From Colocasia esculenta (lineage: Eukaryota; Streptophyta; Magnoliopsida; Alismatales; Araceae), in NCBI GenBank assembly GCA_014218235.1, contig CM024766.1:70235207-70299206 (forward strand): a stretch of DNA of 64,000 bases, written 5' to 3'. The notes under the pieces were generated by a model, which was not told the origin of the DNA, made no database searches, and saw only the letters and a program-made list of their open reading frames with translations. Each line of letters opens with the position of its first letter. Positions within the stretch are counted from its first letter, which is position 1. The position numbers were made by a program, and so were the translations under genes. Shown one piece after another: positions 35,424-45,964 of the stretch.

Positions 35424-36720
35424 TTTGACAACTTGCTCATAACGACTTGCTTATAGAGTCATAACGATTTGTATGTGCATCGGTTTGCTTATAAGTGCAC
35501 AACGATTTACATGGATATCAACTCCGTTGCATAACGATTTCATAAGTCATGCATGTAACAATTTCGTGGAATATAACGATTTGATATTTGAACTCATTTC
35601 TGAGTTCGTTGAAAAGTCAAAGTCTTCAAGTATACATTTCTGACAACCATGCATTTATTATGACTGAACGTATCACTACAGTACATGCAAAATGATATCT
35701 TCTATTTCCATGCTTACACTGTAAACATCTTTTTAGAAGAACAGAATGGAACTTCCTTTTTGATATAAAATCAATCTAACGTTGACTGACAACAAGAGAC
35801 AGCCTAGTTGTCTATTGTTTTAGCATTTAATGCATGCAGGTCTCTGACAGTGCACCTCAATACAACGTTGGACAACATGGAAGATAACGGATATCAGAGA
35901 AGATCCTTTCTCCTGTTGCGTGCATGGAAAGCTAAAGACTGTCGAACAAGAAGCTCTACAGTGACATACAGTCTAACGTAAACAAAAGCTTAGAGACAAC
36001 GGGCACTTCAACGTTCAAATTTCAAATAGAAGATATATAAAGAAGACTGAAGTTCCAGAAGAAGAAACCTTGAATAGAGAGAGACAATGCTTACAACGAT
36101 TTTTCCAAGGCTTCTGTGAGAAAACTGAAGAGCCAAGTTTTTCACTCACATCTGTTCTAGCTCTTGCTCTCTGAGATTAGTGAAGATCCTTGAGAGAGCC
36201 TCTTGTACTAAGAGAGATCAATTCTGCAAATCCTTTCTTTCTCAATCTTAGCTTCAGATCTAGCATTGTATAAGCTTGATCTAGGGGCTTGTTTTCATTT
36301 CCTCATTCATGTGATCTTTCCCTTCGTGTTGAAGGAAGACCTGGGGGTTCCAGGGTGTGTGTTCCCTTCACGTAGAAGGAAGACCTGGTGGTATCCAGAG
36401 TGTTGTAATTTCTCTTCAGGTTGTGAAGAGAATACCAGTTGTGGCTGGGTGTGTAAGGGCCATAAGAGGGACTGTACCTTGGGTAGTGAAATCCTGAGAT
36501 ATTGCTCAGGGACTGGGCATAGGACTCCTAAGGAAAGGGGATCCGAACTAGGATAAATCCTTGTGTAGTGTGATTGCCTTTGTGTGTTTGCTGTTTATCT
36601 TTACTAACACTAACAACTATCGAAGTGTGTTTTGTGTGACTGTTTTGTGAACAAATTTTAGGTTCTCAATAATTTTAAGAATCCCATTCACCCCCCTCTG
36701 GGCTTGCTAGCTGGGCAACA
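35424..36720 (+). repeat. 3' LTR of element C, right part
   Basis: Resumes with the duplicated tttga (35424-35428), then caacttgctc, matching 12317 onward in the 5' LTR. Ends GGCAACA and is followed by caata, the target duplication of C in D. It lacks about 15-20 bases relative to the 5' LTR near 12345, and carries the TATA-like site at 36034-36041. Confidence 0.93.
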
Positions 36721-37650
36721 CAATAATGTTCTATTCTTCGTCTCAGCTACTCCATTTTGCTGTGGTGTCTTTGGTGCTGAGAAATTGTGCTCAATTCCTT
36801 GATCATCACAAAATTCTGTAAATTTTTCATTTTGAAATTCTCCTCCATGATCTGAACGAATGCTTATTATATTGAACTTCTTGTCCTTCTGAACTAACTT
36901 ACTGAACTTAACGAAACTGTCAAATGTGTCATCTTAATGCTCCAAAAATGATACCTATGTGTATCTTGAATAATCATCAACTATTACGAATCCAAAAATC
37001 TTTCCTCCTAGGCTGGTGGTTCTCATTGGCCTAAATAAATCCATATGTAACAGTTCTAGAGGTTTGGAGGTGGTTACAACTGTTTTTGACTTGAAAGATG
37101 AGTTTGTGTGCTTTCCTTTTGCACAGGGTTTACAGACGCCTTCAGTTCTTGAGCTAATCTTGGGCAGACCTTCCACTAAATCATGTTTGATCAGCTTTCT
37201 TATTCCATCTAGGCTGCAGTGACCCAATCTTCTGTGCCATAGCTTAGCATAGTGATCTTTGTTTGCTGCTAGACATACATCTTGATCCTTCAACTCTTCT
37301 AGATGAAGCACATATAGATTCTTTTCTCTGCAGGCTTCGAACACTGTTACACCATTTTTCATAATGAGGCACTTTGACTCTTGAAATCTGATTTGGTGAC
37401 CTTTGTCACACAGCTGGCTTATACTTATCAGGTTTTGTTTGAGTCCTTGAACACATAGCACATCTTCAATGAGGGTTCTGCCATGACTGACAACTGGTCC
37501 ACAACTGATCACTGTTCCTTTTCCATTATCGCCATAAGTCACTATACCTTCTTCATCTTTAATGTATGAAAACAATCTTCTGTTGCCTATCATGTGCCTT
37601 GAGCACCCGCTATCCAGGTACCACTTCGATGCGCTAAGGCTTCCTTGCAA
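36721..37650 (-). pseudogene. pol: Protease and N-terminal integrase of element D (broken)
   Basis: The protease signature KWYLDSGCSRHM is near 37590-37625. The integrase zinc-binding segment (HRRLGHCS, then CKPCAKGKH) and first catalytic Asp (LLHMDLF) follow, with Arg where the family has Gly after LLHMDLF. A TAG stop lies near 36957 and a TAA near 36936, then SDHGGEF (second Asp) and PQQNGVAE (Glu). The frame ends at the C insertion and resumes at 11475. Confidence 0.88.
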
Positions 37651-37658
37651 TTAAAACA

Positions 37659-39428
37659 CTAGGATTTAGGTACCCAAGTTCTTTTGGGTCCTTGCTGGTT
37701 AGTTTCCTCATTTTTCCTTTTAGGTATCCATTTTAGGTGTTTAGTTGTACAGGTTATTTTAGTATGTCCTAATTTATTACAATGACTACAGCAAGATATT
37801 TTACTTACTTTTTTAGTAGGGATGTTCTTAAAGTTAGATTTATATTCAGTATTTTGTTCTTTTACAAATTTTGGTGTTGAATAGATTTTAGGATGTATTA
37901 TTATTTCTTCATTATCTGGTGGAGTATATCCTAAACCATGCTTTTTATTACCCGATCTTCTAGCTCCTTTTAGTATTAGAGATGATTTACCGTTTGTGAA
38001 TTTTTCAATTGTATTAGTTAAATATTCATTATATTTTGTTAGTGTGTCAACTTCATTTTTAAGTTTGCTTAAGGTTTCCTGGTTTTCCAAGTTTGTTATC
38101 TGTTCATTTTTAATTTTTTAAATCTTCAGTTCATTTCTTCTTTTTAATTCAGAAAATTATTTTTCTAGTTGCTCAATTTCAGATTTTAAATCTGAGTTAG
38201 TAATTTCCAAGCATGCAAGACTTTTCTTAGTGGTTTTTAATATTTTATAAACATCTTTATACTTACCGTATAGTTCGTTGAATGTATCTTCTAGACTATC
38301 TGAATCAGAATCATTGCATGAATTAAAAGAAGAGTCAGAAGTTACATTTTCATCTATGTTTTCCATGAAGGCCAGGTTGGCCTTTTCTTCTTCTTCACTG
38401 GAGCTTGACTCGTTGTCTGAGTCGCTGTCATTGCTCCATGCAGCTGCCATGGCTTTCTTCTTATATTTCCTGAATTTCTTCGAGTGGTCCTTCTTCTTGA
38501 ACTCTGTCTTTTTCAGTTTCGGACATTCAACCTTAATGTGTCCAGGCTTCTTGCATTCATAACATACGGGTTCAGATTTCTTTCTGTCCTTGACTTCGGA
38601 TTTCTTGAAGTCCTTTCCTTTCTTGAAATATCTTCTCCCTGACTGATACTTTATCTTGGAAAGTATTCTCTGCAGTCTTCTGGAGATAAATGCTTCCTCA
38701 TCTTCACTACTCCCATTGCTTTTATCATCATCTGATTCATCACCAGATGTGTCTTCTGCGGCCTTGAGAGCGTTGATGTGCTTCTTCCTACTAGAGGACT
38801 CTCCAAGCCTTTCCATGTTTATTTTGTGGGCCATTAGTGACCCAACAAGCTTTTCAAGTGACATCCTTCTTAGGTCGTTGGCTTCTTCTATGGCTGTTAC
38901 TTTAGGAGTCCACGAGGCTGGTAGGGATCTCAATATTTTTCTTACCATATCTCGCATGTCATAACTCTTTCCAAGCCCAGCCAACCCATTTGTAATATTT
39001 GTGAACCTGTTGTACATTTGTGTGATTGATTCTCCTGGTTGCATTTGAAATCTTTCATACTGAGCTACCAAGATATCTATTCTTGTTTCTCTGACTTTGT
39101 CTGTTCCCTCATATGTGATTCTGAGTTTCTCCCATATTTCCATTGCTGATTTACACGCTGAGATCCTATTGAATTCTTTCTTGCTCAGTGCACAGCACAG
39201 TATACTCTTTGCTTTGCTGTTTAGAGATATCTTCTTTTTTTCTTCATCTGTCCAATTTTCTCTACTGTTGAGAACTACTAGATCTCCTTCTTCTATGATG
39301 GACCAAAGTTGAAAATCGAGACCTTGAAGGGAGAACTCCATTCTGGTCTTCCAATAGTTGTAGTCTTCACCATCGAATAGAGGAGGTCTGTTGACGGACT
39401 GACCCTCAGCATATCCTTGAGCTACCAT
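37659..39428 (-). pseudogene. gag: gag of element D, nearly complete (one stop)
   Basis: Start at 39428, about 50 bases after the primer site. The first open stretch (38157-39428, 423 residues) has the DUF4219/UBN2 region with RPPLFDGEDYNYWKTRM. A zinc knuckle CYECKKPGHIKVEC is near 38545-38590, followed by acidic Ser/Asp-rich and coiled-coil segments. After a stop, 37659-38090 continues with coiled coil, the HGLGYTPP motif and a second knuckle CSHCNKLGHTKITC, ending TWVPKS just before the protease. This is the best preserved gag of the four Sirevirus copies. Confidence 0.88.
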
Positions 39429-39476
39429 TTATCTTTGCTCTTCAGATCGTGAAATCTTCTATCTTGAAGAGACTTG

Positions 39477-39488
39477 GCTCTGATACCA
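39477..39488 (-). other. Primer-binding site of element D
   Basis: The element strand reads TGGTATCAGAGC, the canonical initiator tRNA-Met match, two bases inside the LTR end at 39491. Confidence 0.92.
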
Positions 39489-39490
39489 CT

Positions 39491-41619
39491 TGTTGCCCAG
39501 CTAGCAAGCCCAGAGGGGGGGTGAATGGGATTCTAAAAATTCTTTTAGATTAAAACCTATCAATAAAAACGTTAAACATAAAAACACTACGATTGATAGT
39601 TAGTGTTAATGATAATGAAGACAAACAAGCAAGCACACAAGCACAGGAGGATTTTATCCTGGTTCGGACCTCCTATCCTGAGGAGTCCTACGTCCAGTCC
39701 CCAAGCAACAACTTGAGATTTCACTAACCAATGGTACTGTCCCCCTTAAGGACCCTTACACATCTAGCCGCAACTAGCCTTCTCTTCAAACCTAGAAGAG
39801 GTACAAACTGCCACCTGATACACGTGTCTTCCTTCCTCAATGAAGGGAATAACAACCACCTGTTTCCAACAGGTCTTCTCTTCACAGTTCGAAGAGGAAC
39901 ACACAGAAACAATGTGTTTAAAAGCGACAGGCCCCTAGACCAAGCTTACAACATAATGCTTGATCTGAGGCAAAGTCTGAGAGAGAAAGATTTGAACTAG
40001 AAAAATCTCTCAGAATAATAAGCTCTCAAAATGTCTAAACAATGAAAGGCAGAGAGCTAAGAGCTAAAGAAAGGATGGAGTGAAACAAGAGCTCTTCTTT
40101 CTGATGCTCGCAAGTTGTAGATGATTCTCAGTGAAACACTATCGCACCAAAATGTTTTTCTTCATGGAGTCTTCAGTCTTCTATATATTCTCTACAGCAT
40201 ATTTTGACCGTTGAAGTATCCGTTCAGATGCCCGTTATCTCACAGCTTTATGTTTGTTAGAGAGACTGGTCGTAGGGATGCAGAGATTAGCTTGCAGCTA
40301 CAAATGCTTGGATTGGTCTTTGCATCTTCAGAAAAGATCTTCTAAATCTTTTATCCTTTCAACAGGTTGACGGATCCATACTTTACGTGCTTTACTACAA
40401 GAAGCCTACATGCATTAAAACACAAATACCTAGACAACCTTTTTGTCTGGTCATCAGTCAACTCTGGCAAACGTGTAGTAATGATATGCTCAAACTAGAA
40501 AGGATATCCTGTCATCACACCAATCTAGACTTTATGTGATATATCAAATACGCAAGAAGATTTCGTGTGAAATGATCAAAATCTTAGTATGCGCGGGAAG
40601 ACTTGAACTCCACAGAGTTTTAAAAATATATTTGAATATCATGAGAATAATAGATGTATTCATGAAGTCAATGCAATCAATGTTCTACTTATGAAATCGT
40701 TGTGCTAACAACTCATTGTTCAAGCAAATCGTTGTTTAAGTAGAACCAAATCGTTGTGAACACAAATCATTGTACAGATATAAGCAAATCAATGTACAAG
40801 CAAATCGTTGTACATATAAGCAAATCGTTATACAGATATAAGCAAATCGTTGTTTAAGTAGAACCAAATTGTTGTGAACACAAATCGTTGTACAGATATA
40901 AACAAATCGATGTACAAGTAAATTGTTGTACAGATAAGCAAATCGTTCTTTAAGTGAAAACAAATCGTTATGGCTATCAAATCGTTGTTTCACTTATCGA
41001 ATCGTTATGAGACCAAAATCGATGTTTCAATAAGGAAATCGATGTGAGACTGAAATCGATGTTTCACTTATGAAATTGTTGTGAGGCCGAAATCGATGTT
41101 TTACTTATGAAATCGTTGTGAGGCCGAAATCGATATTTTACTTATGAAATTGTTGTGAAGCCGAAATCGATGTTTCACTTATGAAATCGTAGTGAGGCTG
41201 AAATCGATGTTTCACTTATGAAATCGTTGTGAGGCCGAAATCGATGTTTCACTTATGAAATCGTTGTGAGGCCGAAATCGATGTTTCACTTATGAAATCG
41301 TTGTGAGGCCGAAATCGATGTTTCACTTATGAAATTGTTGCAGCGATCAAATCGTTGTACTATAAGGGAAATCGATGTGAACTCAGAAGAAATCGATGTC
41401 AAAATTGTTATACTATAAAGGAAATCGATGTGAACTTAGAAGAAATACATGCTCTGCACTTTAATCAACAGTGTGTAAGAATTACTTACATACTTTTCTT
41501 GCATTATTTCTTGTGGATGAACTTCACAAAAGAATGTTAGAAAATATTTGTTAAGGTTTTGTTAATCACCAAAATTATATATAATTAAATAAAATTATAT
41601 GGAGGTGGACTTATCATCA
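39491..41619 (-). repeat. 5' LTR of element D (complete, about 2.13 kb)
   Basis: Plus-strand left end TGTTGCCCAG, right end ATCATCA. A run of seven Gs (39515-39521) is the conserved C tract near the LTR 3' end. A TATA-like ATATATAG (element strand) lies at 40181-40188. The U3 half (about 40680-41450) is filled with AACGATT/ATCGATT motifs and a 37-bp tandem array. The right flank is gypsy element G. Confidence 0.92.
41055..41340. repeat. 37-bp tandem repeat in the D 5' LTR (nearly 8 units)
   Basis: Seven full units plus a partial one, each starting atcgatgtttcacttatgaa. The three units before the last are identical by eye while earlier ones differ at a few bases, suggesting recent expansion at one end. 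The D 3' LTR holds only about four units. Confidence 0.9.
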
Positions 41620-42209
41620 GTTTTCACTGCCAACATGTAACATCGGACATGCCACCCATTTAAACAAAGAGGAAAAGGCCTTACGTAGCCAAGGTTACGT
41701 AAGCAAATATTTCTAAGAAAATGGGTTACATAAATGGGAGATAATTCATCCAACCTCTTTGCCCTAATATTTTTGTCTCCAAATGATGTCCAATTAAGTT
41801 GAAGTTTCAAACATAAGCTAATTGAAAGGTTTTACAAATTATGGTGATTTTAGTTTAATTTTTGGAATTAATTTTTCATCCAACAAAAATTACCCAGAAA
41901 ATCATCGTGTCGACTTAATCTTGATATCTGTGCGTCAATAATTCGGGATATTTACGTTTCTAGAAGCAGCATATTTTTTTGAGAATTATGGTGTTTTCAT
42001 ATTTCAATTCTTTTACCTAATTCTGGTGACGCTCTGTCGGAGTGCGCACATCTGACGACAGTATCGAAATCGCTTTACCAATATAGAATTATCTCTAAAG
42101 TAAAGATAATCAGGTTTCTAGTAAATATTTATGTGTTTTATGAAAATCAAAATTTTTTTAATTTTTTATATCATATTATTATTTTGGTATTAAATTTTGG
42201 GGTGTTACA
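41620..42209 (-). repeat. 3' LTR of element G (part)
   Basis: Ends ggtgttaca (TGTAACACC at the LTR start on the element strand), followed by the polypurine tract complement. The left side is cut by D at 41619. AT-rich, no coding signal. No other copy of this segment lies in the window, because the matching part of the 5' LTR would be beyond H. Confidence 0.7.
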
Positions 42210-42862
42210 ATTCCTCCCCCACTAAGAAAAGAGTTTGGTCCTCCAAACTCCATAACTAGTTTGGATGGATTACAAGGATTAAGTTTTCAGCCTTTTAAAA
42301 TTTATTTAATCCAGATTAGTCTTACCAATCTTGTCATGATTATTATGTCATACAACGTGTACACCTTCTATATATTTTGTTGTCATGACATCGTCAGTTG
42401 ATGAGAGTCTAAATATTAGCATTTTTAGATCTTTAATGAGCCATCTTGTGATCATGGGTTCAATTAGATGCAACCTCCACTATGTTCTTTATTTCTGGTA
42501 GTAGTATATTAAGTTTTGAGCAGATCCTTGTTAATACCTCACTATACTTGAGGTCTTCCCACTAAGAAATAGCCTTAATTCTCAGAGAGCTATATGGATA
42601 CATATTCCTTGGAAACGGTAATAAAGCATGACGAGAATGGTGAATATTGAGAATATGATGATAGACAGCAAAGATTATATTTATCACATAAGGTTTCTAG
42701 TACAGAACTGTATAATCATCCTTACAAAATTACATTGGTTGGCAAAACTTACTAAGCTCTAACATATTATAACTAAACTCAAACATCTCTCACTATACCC
42801 TAATCTTACTGACTTATATATAAAAGTTACTTCTAATAGCCTCAGTTGATTCTCCTTGTGGC
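42210..42862 (-). other. Polypurine tract and non-coding interior of element G
   Basis: attcctcccccactaagaaa (42210-42229) is the complement of a gypsy polypurine tract. The following 630 bases are AT-rich and hold no recognisable pol domain, although a full element would carry its integrase here. Confidence 0.65.
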
Positions 42863-43076
42863 TTAAAGTCTTCCTGAACTCTTATCATTGTTCTGAGATG
42901 GTATAGGACATTTTGAGATCCGATGATTTAGACTTCCATACCTCAAACATGCTCCTCGTTTCCACCAACAGTTTTCTTTGACATGGCCCGGTTTGTGACA
43001 ACATGCACAAGCTTCCTTAGGTTGTGCCCTAAAATTCTCTTGCCCATTGGCCTTCATGATCTTTTTGCTCTTCTTG
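42863..43076 (-). pseudogene. gag: gag zinc-knuckle part of element G
   Basis: On the minus strand, after Lys-rich KKSKKIMKANG, comes a knuckle CACCHKPGHVKENC (CX2CX4HX4C). A second knuckle follows whose second Cys reads Tyr (CLRYGSLNHRISKC). The frame then ends. The upstream part of the same frame is at 53511-53760, beyond element F. Confidence 0.7.
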
Positions 43077-45964
43077 TGTAACGCCCTGACGCGGAATATC
43101 GGAGTGATATTACAGTTATTAAATAGTACAGAGTGAGAAATAAATGACAAACCATTGCACAATTGAATAACACCAAATAAACTTCAATTCCATTAACATT
43201 CCATCAACGTCATGACCTAACTATTACATCATCTGACCAGAGCCAAAACTAGGGCCCAGAGTACTTTATTGAAAAACCAAACTAATACATCATAACTATC
43301 TGACTCATTCTAAACTAACTATCTACTAAAGCAATGGTTGTTGTAAATGGTCACTCCTGAGCATCCTCCTCAGTCCCATCCTCGTGAGTGTGGTCATCGT
43401 CAAACTCACCTAAAACACATTAAATAAATACGCAGGATGAGCGAATAACGCCCAGTAGGACTTAATATCTCATGAACACAAGCATGGTTTAAATAATTAA
43501 CATTTTAATGGTAGGTTAACTAAAGAGCATAGTCACGTAGAGCGGGTAATGATAACGAGAGAACGATAGCATCTGGCACGGAGAAAATAGCACATTGAGA
43601 ACGATAATAGAATGGCCATGTAATGATATAACATGTAAATTACACAACGGTGCACTAGTAAAGATAACGATAGCACTTGTATGGATAGCACTTTGATTGT
43701 CATAGATTAATCTAGATAGTAAGCTGGCACTGGATGCATGCCATAACACATCCTTGATCATTTTAACTCCCATGGGCACTAGCACTTTTCGGGCGCTCCT
43801 CCCAGGACCTGATCGGGCCCCATTGCACTGGCATCAGTCATTTCTTTATCTTAGACAATCACAAGAATGGCCAATAGAGTACCAAGAAATAGATAAGAGT
43901 AGTAGACGAACTAGATGAGAGACTAGAGTGAACGTGAACAGATGAGAGGATATATAGATAGTAGATGAGATAGGGACAATATCGTAAAACATGATAAACA
44001 ACGATAGTCACAGTTGCTCGGCACAAGGTCGTGTACCAGAAGTCTGTTAGAAATCATCACCGCCCATTAGCCGTGCTATGAACACAGGCTAGATGGTCCG
44101 GCATGATCCCAAGATAAGAAGAGAACATACTAAGGCCATGGATCGTACTGATCCCTAAGGTGTAACGGGTTTTAGGGTACAACCAGCTCGTCGACAATGG
44201 ACATGCGCCAAAGCCAAGAAGACTTATGGAGGCCTTGACAAGGAGTCCCTAGCCCAGTCGAGAGTATTCCCGATGGAGAGGTGGTCCAAGTCAAGAGAAA
44301 GTGTGTAGAAAACTGGTCTGTCGTGCCTCGAGTGCTCGAAGGCCGAGGGAAAACGATAATGGTATTCCAAACGCACATATAAAACGAAGACAATTATAAT
44401 TTAATTTATATGATACATTATTGCATAAATTATTAGGGTCAAATTAATTGCATAAGTTAAAGAAATCAAGAATGATAAATCGTTAGCTTTTAATTAATAA
44501 GAATTATTTAATTATTATCCAATAAAAATATTCAGGTCAATGGTTAAGCTTAATAGTACATGGTTTAACTTGTACAAGGGTTATATGGCAAATAAAATAG
44601 GGATATGGACACAAATAAAGGTTCTGGCCGCAATCTTTAAATCGCGGCGGGGCTACCCGCCGCGATTCAAGTCACGATGGGCGGCTCGGTCGCGATCCAC
44701 AAACTGACCGGCCTGGTCCGGTTCACGCCAGGAATCGCGACGGCAGAGGCTGCCGCATTTCTTAACTCATCGTACCCGCCAGCCGCAACCCTGCTGGTGT
44801 CACGACTGGTCTCACCGCCGCGATATCAGGGAGGGTCTGGCCTTTTTACCCTTTTTTCCTAGGTAAACTTGCTTGCTACAGAGCACTTCTAAATTCCATA
44901 TAAAATTGCACGATTATCCAAAAAGCATGAAACTAGTTTTAAACAAAAGTAGACACATATATCTAACCACATGCACGATTAATTTGAAAATAGACAAGGT
45001 TAAGCCATGCTTTGATCCGGTTACTTTTTAGTGACCTAAACATGTGCAGTCAAGGTTCAACGAATTAATTAGCGATGGATACATGATAAAATTAGACAAA
45101 CTAGGGATATTTGAAAGCTAACATGATGTAGTATTTATGAGAATTTTATCATGGCATGGGATCATGTATGTATAAGGTTTGAAAGCAAACATGAAGGCTC
45201 GGGTACATGGATTAAACAAGGATTCAACGAATTAATTCTCCCTCATGGGAGATCAAAATAGAGCGAAACCAGAGGACTTTTGCACGGGAACATGATGTCT
45301 ATCTAGGGTAATTTTTACTCGAGTTTAGCTTGAGAGATTGCCTACCTTTTTCGCGGAGTAAGAAAATCATTAGTTTGAAGACGAAAAGTGATGAAGAACA
45401 CCAAACTCCAGCCCTTCTCCTCCAAGATCCTCGTCCTCCAGCCTTTTCCTTCATCTCCCAAAACTCCAGAAGTGAACTAGGGTTGCTAGGGTCAATGTTT
45501 GAGGTGTTTTGTATGGCTTAAGAGTCCCTTCTTGCTAAAACTCCTTTCTTTCTTAATAAATCTGAGTTTTCCTTATTTATCTCCCTAATTCCCTTAATTA
45601 TCCACCTAATAGGATTGGGAAGAGAGCCAATTTCATGGCCAAGGGTTTAGGTTGGGGTAAGGACTCATATTTTGGATATTTATGGGTTATTTAGTATTTA
45701 TCTTAACCATTTACTATTTATTAATTAATTACATACGAATTTAAATTAATTATTCCTCATCCCATGATGGGCTCCTCTTTATTAGGCCCATTATTTTGTA
45801 ATAGAGTCATTTACACAACCCATTAGGGTTTTAACTTATTGGGCTTGATTAAATGCTCTTTTATTTCACTTATTCTTCATTTATTCTAATTAAATCTATT
45901 TACCTCATTTATTTAAAATAAAAATTTTATTTTATTTGGGTTTTAAAAAATCAAGGGTACTACA
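43077..45964 (-). repeat. 3' LTR of element F (2888 bp)
   Basis: Plus-strand ends TGTAACGCCC and GTACTACA. Matches 50603-53510. It includes the GC-rich island near 44636-44840. Its right end borders the polypurine complement (tcctccccctctt, 45965-45977). Confidence 0.94.
44636..44840. repeat. CpG-rich island with hairpin in the F 3' LTR
   Basis: A perfect 12-bp inverted repeat (44640-44651 and 44656-44667, arm AATCGCGGCGGG, 4-base loop) starts a CpG-dense stretch in otherwise AT-rich LTR. ATCGCG/CGCGAT recurs several times (about 44692, 44732, 44818). The other LTR has the same island at 52182-52370 with two arm mismatches. Confidence 0.8.

Larger units (their letters stand above)
11476..36720 (+). 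mobile_element. Element C: plus-strand Sirevirus-type copia element, interrupted by E in its 3' LTR
   Basis: 5' LTR 11476-13624, primer site, gag, pol, env-like ORF, polypurine tract, 3' LTR 21885-22742 plus 35429-36720. Without E and one duplicated target the element is about 12.56 kb. It sits in the D integrase between cagta (11471-11475) and caata (36721-36725), a 5-bp duplication with one difference. The C 5' LTR has the uninterrupted sequence corresponding to the E insertion point near 12312. Coding sequence is heavily damaged, including an internal deletion in pol. Confidence 0.94.
4298..41619 (-). mobile_element. Element D: minus-strand Sirevirus-type copia element, split by C (with E) and by A
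   Basis: Order on the minus strand: 5' LTR (39491-41619), primer site, gag (37659-39428), protease and integrase (36721-37650), gap holding C and E, rest of integrase/RT/RNase H (9340-11475), env-like ORF (5753-8935), polypurine tract, 3' LTR (4298-5169, cut by A). C is flanked by cagta (11471-11475) and caata (36721-36725). Removing C and one copy rejoins a continuous integrase. D itself abuts truncated LTR sequence of gypsy element G at 41620, so it probably inserted there; the expected flanking gtttt (41620-41624) has its partner off-window. The D LTR end resembles the C LTR end, so C and D are related. Confidence 0.93.

Noticed and set aside
41620..42209. Unique host sequence flanking D
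   Set aside because: The end ggtgttaca followed by a polypurine complement and then gag fragments shows it is an LTR of a gypsy element rather than a host gene region.
43516..43785. Minus-strand open frames duplicated at 43516-43785 and 51003-51272
   Set aside because: They are the same LTR sequence in the two LTRs of F; duplication reflects the LTR pair, and no domain is visible.
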